Positions 31,518 through 35,457 of a stretch of DNA of 35,457 bases are shown in pieces. A program made the translations under genes and the position numbers. Position 1 is the stretch's first letter. Every line of letters starts with the position of its first letter. Source of the DNA: Patescibacteria group bacterium. Lineage in GTDB: Bacteria > Patescibacteriota > Minisyncoccia > UBA6257 > UBA11618. Where the stretch lies: the NCBI GenBank assembly GCA_003539915.1, contig DPNX01000002.1, forward strand, positions 1-35,457, written 5' to 3'. Under the pieces are notes generated by a model. That model was not told the DNA's origin, searched no databases, and saw only the letters and a program-made list of their open reading frames with translations.

Positions 31518-31546
31518 TTGTTATCTAAGGCCTCGTTCTATACTAT
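31518..31546 (+). promoter_or_regulatory. ruvA promoter, leaderless type
   Basis: TTGTTA (31518-31523) followed by overlapping -10 candidates TATACT (31539-31544, 8 nt from ATG) and TACTAT (31541-31546, 17-nt spacer, 6 nt from ATG). Divergent from the uvrB promoter. Confidence 0.55.
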
Positions 31547-31552
31547 ATAGGT

Positions 31553-32128
31553 ATGATTTATCGTTTATCAGGGGAATTAGTGTCTAAAAAGGAGAATTTT
31601 ATAATTATTGATGTTAACAAGGTTAATTACAAAGTATTCGTATCACCCAAAACTCATCAAGCCTTACCAGCAAATGGAGAAGAGTCACAGATCTATACTT
31701 ACTTAAATGTAAAAGAGGATGCCTTAGATTTGTATGGCTTTCTAACTGAGTCTGAACTAGGATTCTTTGAAAAGCTGATTAGTATTAGCGGTGTTGGTCC
31801 TCGCTCAGCTTTAGGGGTGATGGCAGTAGCTCCAGTTGACCAGTTGATAGCAACTATTAATGAAGGTAAGCCGGAGTTGTTGACTCGTGCCTCAGGAATT
31901 GGTAAAAAAACGGCAGATAGAGTGGTTCTAGAATTGAGAGGTAAGGTGGCTGCTATAGGAACGGAAAATGTGGTGAGGGCTATGGAGTCTGATATTGAAT
32001 TAGAGGAGGCTTTGATAAGTTTGGATTATAGCAAGGCTCAAGCTAAGAAGATAACCGCTCAAATTGATCCTAAACTAACAAGATTAGAGGATCGTCTGCG
32101 AGCTGCTCTAAAGAAAATAGAAAAATGA
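31553..32128 (+). CDS. ruvA: Holliday junction DNA helicase subunit RuvA
   Basis: Tetrameric junction-recognition protein that loads RuvB. The 191 aa have an OB-fold N-terminal domain (MIYRLSGELVSKKENFIIID), two helix-hairpin-helix motifs (ISGVGPRSALGVM and ASGIGKKTADRVVLELRG), and a C-terminal three-helix domain (ALISLDYSKAQAKKI) that contacts RuvB. It overlaps the Mur ligase by 4 nt and is separated from ruvB by about 7.5 kb. Confidence 0.97.
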   Translation: MIYRLSGELVSKKENFIIIDVNKVNYKVFVSPKTHQALPANGEESQIYTYLNVKEDALDLYGFLTESELGFFEKLISISGVGPRSALGVMAVAPVDQLIATINEGKPELLTRASGIGKKTADRVVLELRGKVAAIGTENVVRAMESDIELEEALISLDYSKAQAKKITAQIDPKLTRLEDRLRAALKKIEK

Positions 32129-33276
32129 GTTTTTTAAGAAAAATTTTTTACAGCATACCAGGACTACCTTGGTTGTATCATTTCAGCTGGTCCTTTTTGG
32201 GAGCGGCTGTTTACGGTTTTCCGTCAAAAGATATTTTTGTGATTGGAATTACCGGAACTAAAGGGAAAACTACTGTTATTGAATTATTAAATCACATTTT
32301 AGAGGTGGCTGGCGAGAAGACTGCGGTTCTTTCATCTATTAAAGTTAAGGTTGGGAATAAGGAGGATAAAAACAAGACAGAGACTACTATGCCAGGTCGT
32401 TTCTTCATTCAAAGATTTTTAAGTCAAGCGGTTAAAGCTGATTGTCGATATGCAATTATTGAGGTTACATCAGAAGGTATCTCAGCTAATCGACACCGTT
32501 TTATAAAATGGGATGTGGTGGGTTTGATAAATCTAGCTCCAGAGCACATTGAAGCCCACGGTTCATTTGAAAAGTATAAAGAGGCTAAGTTAAAGCTTTT
32601 TAAAATAGCTAAGAAGCTTTGTTTTATTAATAAGAACGATAAGTATGCCGAAGAGTTTGAGCGGGTCGCTCAAGGTCGCGTGGTTTGGTTTAGAAAGAGC
32701 GAGTTAAAGAGCAAATTAATGGGAGAGTTTAATAGATATAATGTAGGAATGGCTGAAGCTATTACTAAAGAGTTGGGAGTTAGTGAAAAAAATATTGTTA
32801 AAGCCGTATTAGAGTTTAGTGGCATTCCTGGAAGAATGGAGCTTGTGCAAAAAGAGCCTTTTGCAGTGATAGTTGATTATGCTCACACGCCAGATTCTTT
32901 AAGGGCAGTTTATGAGAGTTTAGCTACGAAATATAAAAAAATAATTTGTGTTCTTGGGTCAGCTGGAGGTGGTAGAGATAAGTGGAAGAGAGTAGAGATG
33001 GGAAAGATTGCTGCTGAGTATGGTGATGAGATTATCTTAACTAATGAAGATTCTTATAATGAAGAGCCAGAAGATATAATCGAGGAGATTGCTCAAGGCT
33101 GTCCTAAAGCTCAAAAGATAGTTGATCGTGAGGAGGCTATTAAGACTGCTATCAATTTAGCTCAACCAGGAGATGTGGTGATAATTACTGGTAAGGGTAG
33201 TGAAAATTCTATTCATATAAAAGGAGGTAAGACTATTGATTGGAGTGATAAAGAGACTGTTTTAAAGAACTTGTAG
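32125..33276 (+). CDS. MurE-like Mur ligase lacking the N-terminal UDP-binding domain
   Basis: ATP-dependent ligase of the Mur family that adds an amino acid to a peptidoglycan precursor. The 383 aa contain the P-loop GITGTKGKTT (41-50), TSEGISANRHRF, a central-domain LINLAPEHIEAHGSFEKYK, and the C-terminal domain start GIPGRMELVQ with VDYAHTPDSLRAVYES. Usual MurE proteins are about 480-500 aa. The N-terminal UDP-MurNAc-binding domain is replaced by about 35 hydrophobic residues (IPGLPWLYHFSWSFLGAAVY). The substrate-selecting DNPR motif reads NEDSYNEEP, so the added residue cannot be predicted. A membrane-linked or non-standard substrate is possible. Confidence 0.88.
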   Translation: MSFLRKIFYSIPGLPWLYHFSWSFLGAAVYGFPSKDIFVIGITGTKGKTTVIELLNHILEVAGEKTAVLSSIKVKVGNKEDKNKTETTMPGRFFIQRFLSQAVKADCRYAIIEVTSEGISANRHRFIKWDVVGLINLAPEHIEAHGSFEKYKEAKLKLFKIAKKLCFINKNDKYAEEFERVAQGRVVWFRKSELKSKLMGEFNRYNVGMAEAITKELGVSEKNIVKAVLEFSGIPGRMELVQKEPFAVIVDYAHTPDSLRAVYESLATKYKKIICVLGSAGGGRDKWKRVEMGKIAAEYGDEIILTNEDSYNEEPEDIIEEIAQGCPKAQKIVDREEAIKTAINLAQPGDVVIITGKGSENSIHIKGGKTIDWSDKETVLKNL

Positions 33277-33308
33277 AGTTATTAAGAGTTAATTTTTGAG
33301 AAATATTA

Positions 33309-33314
33309 TATAAT
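33309..33314 (+). promoter_or_regulatory. Leaderless-type -10 box of the beta-CASP gene
   Basis: TATAAT then TATCTC and the ATG at 33321, a 6-nt spacing. No clear -35 is visible. Confidence 0.6.
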
Positions 33315-33320
33315 TATCTC

Positions 33321-34670
33321 ATGAAATTAACTTTCAATGGAGGTGTTAAAGCTGTTACTGGTGCAAACTACTTACTAGAGAGCGATCAAACAAAAATATT
33401 AATAGATTGCGGTCTTCATCAAGGGGGGAAGTTTAGTGAGCGACAAAACTGGGACGATTTTCCTTATAGCCCTAAGGATATCAAAGCAGTCTTTATTACT
33501 CACTCGCACATAGATCATATTGGTTTATTACCTAAATTATATAGAGAGGGTTTTAGAGGAACGGTTTATTCCACAACGCCTTGTAAGGAATTCTCAAGAG
33601 TTCTATTAAATGACTCTCAGCATATTTTAGAGATGGAAGCAAAGAGATCAAAGAAACCTATCTTGTATGAAGAAGAGGATATAGTTGGTCTGATGAAACT
33701 TTGGAAAGGAGGTAAATACCACAAGCCTATTACAGTTGATAATTTTACAGTTACTTTTTATAGCGCTGGACATATTCTGGGTTCAAGTATTATTTATATT
33801 GAAGCTGATGGGAAAAGAATTGTTTTCTCTGGAGACTTAGGTAATAGCCCTGCTCCTTTGATTGGTTATAAGGAGGAGTTGCCGGAGACAGATTATTGTT
33901 TAATAGAGTCTACTTATGGTGATCGAATTCACGAAGATATAGCGGAAAGGAAAGATATAATCGAAAATATGATTGAGAACGTGGTTAGATCAGGAGGAAC
34001 TTTAATGATTCCAGCTTTTGCCATGGAAAGAAGTCAGCAGTTACTTTATGTCATTCATGAATTGATGCATGAGGGGCGGGTACCCAAGATACCAGTTTTT
34101 TTAGATAGTCCATTAGCTATTAAGCTAACAGAAATTTATAAGAGGCATCGTAGTTATTTTAGTGAAGATGTCATTGCTCAGATAAAACCAGACGACCCAA
34201 TTTTCAGTTTCCCCGGTTTGAAAAAAACCTTAACAACTATGGAGTCAAAAGCTATTAACGAAGTTGATCCGCCAAAGATTATTATTGCTGGCTCAGGAAT
34301 GATGCATGCTGGCAGAATCTTACATCATTTAAAACGTCACTTACCAGATCCTAATAGTATTCTTTTGATTGTTGGTTTCCAGGCTAAAGGTTCTTTAGGT
34401 CGTCAGCTATTTGACGGAAAAAAGAAAGTGAGGATACATGGTCAAGACGTAGAGGCTCATTGTCGTATCAAAGCTATTGGTGGTTATTCAGCCCATGCTG
34501 ATCAGCCTCAGTTAATGGATTGGTTACGACCGCAGAGAAAAAAATTAAAAAAAGTTTTTGTTGTTCAAGGTGAAGAGAAAGCTAGTGCTGTTCTTAGGGA
34601 TAAGATTAAAGACGAGTTGGTTATTACAGCCAGCATCCCTCAGAAGGGTATTACTTATGATATAATTTAA
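33321..34670 (+). CDS. Metallo-beta-lactamase/beta-CASP family RNA nuclease
   Basis: Probable zinc-dependent RNase related to CPSF-73 and bacterial YsgA/RNase J relatives. The 449 aa show HSHIDH (61-66, zinc ligands), AGHILGSS, FSGDLGNS and ESTYGDRIH. The beta-CASP insertion contains PAFAMERSQQLLYVI, IIIAGSGMMHAGR and the terminal GGYSAHADQ. It lacks the C-terminal domain of RNase J, so processing or 3'/5' trimming of RNA is inferred, not shown. It begins with its own -10 box and is followed by a promoter embedded in its last codons. Confidence 0.92.
   Translation: MKLTFNGGVKAVTGANYLLESDQTKILIDCGLHQGGKFSERQNWDDFPYSPKDIKAVFITHSHIDHIGLLPKLYREGFRGTVYSTTPCKEFSRVLLNDSQHILEMEAKRSKKPILYEEEDIVGLMKLWKGGKYHKPITVDNFTVTFYSAGHILGSSIIYIEADGKRIVFSGDLGNSPAPLIGYKEELPETDYCLIESTYGDRIHEDIAERKDIIENMIENVVRSGGTLMIPAFAMERSQQLLYVIHELMHEGRVPKIPVFLDSPLAIKLTEIYKRHRSYFSEDVIAQIKPDDPIFSFPGLKKTLTTMESKAINEVDPPKIIIAGSGMMHAGRILHHLKRHLPDPNSILLIVGFQAKGSLGRQLFDGKKKVRIHGQDVEAHCRIKAIGGYSAHADQPQLMDWLRPQRKKLKKVFVVQGEEKASAVLRDKIKDELVITASIPQKGITYDII
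34658..34666 (+). promoter_or_regulatory. Extended -10 promoter inside the end of the beta-CASP gene
   Basis: TGATATAAT (perfect TG-n-TATAAT) overlapping the last codons, ending 8 nt before the ATG at 34675. It makes the LOG-family gene independently and near-leaderlessly transcribed, and supports that ATG over the one at 34702. Confidence 0.65.
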
Positions 34671-34674
34671 CGTA

Positions 34675-35253
34675 ATGGCTAATAATAACTTCAAGTATAA
34701 TATGAAGTACAAAATTTGTGTCTCTGGAGCAGCAGAGACCGGGCATTGTGCTAAAGACGCTTTGGAAAAAGCCGAACTATTAGGTCAGGAGATTGCTAAA
34801 GCTGGAATGATTCTGGTTACAGGAGCAACTACTGGTACACCATATTGGTCAGCTAAAGGGGCTAAGGAGGCGGGAGGTACGGTTATAGGATTGTCGCCAG
34901 CAGTTTCTAAGGCTGCACATATTAAGAGTTATCGCTTACCAGTTGATTATCATGACATGATAATTTTTACAGGCTTTGATTATTCAGGAAGAAACTTATT
35001 ATTAACTCGTGCTGCTGATGCGGTAATTACTGTTTGTGGGCGAATGGGTACTTTAAATGAATTTACAATTTCTTTTGAGGATAATAAACCAATGGGAGTT
35101 TTGGAGGGAACTGGTGGTATAGCAGATGAGGTGAGAGACATTGTTGCTAAGGCTCATCGCGGACCTGGTAAGATAGCTTTTGAAAGTGATCCTAGAAAAT
35201 TACTACAACTGGTTGTTGAGTTAATTGATAAAGAAAACAAAGATCTTAATTAA
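34675..35253 (+). CDS. LOG/SLOG-family Rossmann nucleotide-binding protein
   Basis: A 192-aa protein with a Rossmann-type fold of the LOG/DprA-like superfamily. YKICVSGAAETGHCAKDA is the first strand-loop, GMILVTGATTGTPYWSAKGA the second, and VIGLSPAVSKAAH follows. CGRMGTLNEFT (121-131) stands where LOG enzymes have PGGxGTxxE; the first two positions differ, though GT..E is kept. LOG proteins release a base from nucleoside monophosphates, while SLOG relatives bind nucleotides as sensors. The altered motif leaves catalysis uncertain. It overlaps the permease gene by 1 nt. Confidence 0.85.
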   Translation: MANNNFKYNMKYKICVSGAAETGHCAKDALEKAELLGQEIAKAGMILVTGATTGTPYWSAKGAKEAGGTVIGLSPAVSKAAHIKSYRLPVDYHDMIIFTGFDYSGRNLLLTRAADAVITVCGRMGTLNEFTISFEDNKPMGVLEGTGGIADEVRDIVAKAHRGPGKIAFESDPRKLLQLVVELIDKENKDLN

Positions 35254-35457
35254 TGATCAAAGCTAAGTCTTTAATACCTATAGGTATAATGGCCGGAGCT
35301 ATTATTGGAGCTGGTATTTTTTCTTTGCCATTTATTTTTGCTCAGATAGGAATCTCAAATGGGTTTATTGTAATGGCATTAGCTACAGCAGTTGTGGTGA
35401 TGATTCATTTATTCTATGCCGATATCATTGTTAGAACTAAGGGGCGGCATAATTTTG
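35253..35457 (+). CDS. Amino acid permease (APC superfamily), N-terminal part (runs off window)
   Basis: Membrane transporter, first 68 residues only. MIKAKSLIPIGIMAGAIIGA then GIFSLPFIFAQIG is the APC-superfamily first helix, with the GxG(I)F..P unwound substrate-binding segment. A second helix spans about 35-55 (FIVMALATAVVVMIHLFYAD). The opening most resembles aromatic amino acid permeases. A scavenging transporter fits an auxotrophic, host-dependent cell. The start uses a TAATG overlap with the LOG gene; the remainder is outside the window. Confidence 0.85.
   Translation, partial: MIKAKSLIPIGIMAGAIIGAGIFSLPFIFAQIGISNGFIVMALATAVVVMIHLFYADIIVRTKGRHNF

Noticed and set aside
1..35457. Alternative genetic code with TGA as glycine
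   Set aside because: Several genes end cleanly at TGA with coupled ATGA overlaps (for example at 9611, 10270, 24440 and 32125), so TGA acts as stop.
1..35457. CRISPR arrays, insertion sequences, tRNA or rRNA genes
   Set aside because: No regularly spaced repeats, transposase-like ORFs, T-loop/cloverleaf patterns or rRNA motifs were seen in the intergenic sequence.

Overview
The window looks like part of a chromosome from an ultra-small, host-dependent bacterium of the Candidate Phyla Radiation (Patescibacteria), most likely Parcubacteria-like. This rests on the low GC (about one third G+C by eye), tight packing with 1-53 nt gene overlaps, and a PrgI/VirB4/VirB6/T4SS-pilin cluster typical of these genomes. 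It also rests on shortened housekeeping proteins: a two-piece DNA polymerase I without a proofreading domain, a short YebC, a UvrB without its UVR tail, and a MurE-like ligase without its N-terminal domain. TGA is a normal stop here, which argues against the recoded Absconditabacteria/Gracilibacteria.

Layout: 1-1455, the end of a UvrD/PcrA helicase gene and rsmA, closed by an intrinsic terminator. 1512-12764, one long tail-to-head run of envelope genes forming a minimal type IV secretion or pilus machine: several exported or anchored proteins, a VirB6-like channel, PrgI, a VirB4 ATPase in two ORFs, and a T4SS pilin carrying three annexin-like repeats. 12742-14286 (minus), khpB/jag-yidC-rnpA-rpmH. 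14287-16026, the replication origin around dnaA, with DnaA boxes and a DnaA-trio next to dnaN. 17135-20740 (minus), a class A PBP, a very acidic small protein, ruvC and yebC. 20771-21114 (minus), a self-contained small lipoprotein gene. 21179-22843, a PilB/GspE ATPase. 22851-23014 (minus), an unassigned structured RNA with the best promoter in the window. 23056-29413, ruvB, tsaE, split polA, a soluble histidine kinase, mutM and holA. 29377-31472 (minus), rpsT and uvrB. 31553-35457, ruvA, a Mur ligase, a beta-CASP nuclease, a LOG-family protein and the start of an amino acid permease.

A recurring theme is initiation. Almost no gene has a Shine-Dalgarno sequence. First genes of transcription units usually have a TATAAT-like -10 box ending 6-8 nt before the start codon, so transcripts should be leaderless or nearly so. 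The lipoprotein gene is the clear exception, with a full promoter, a 5' leader and an AAGGAG. No rRNA, tRNA, CRISPR array or insertion sequence was recognised. No stretch over 300 bases lacks a feature.
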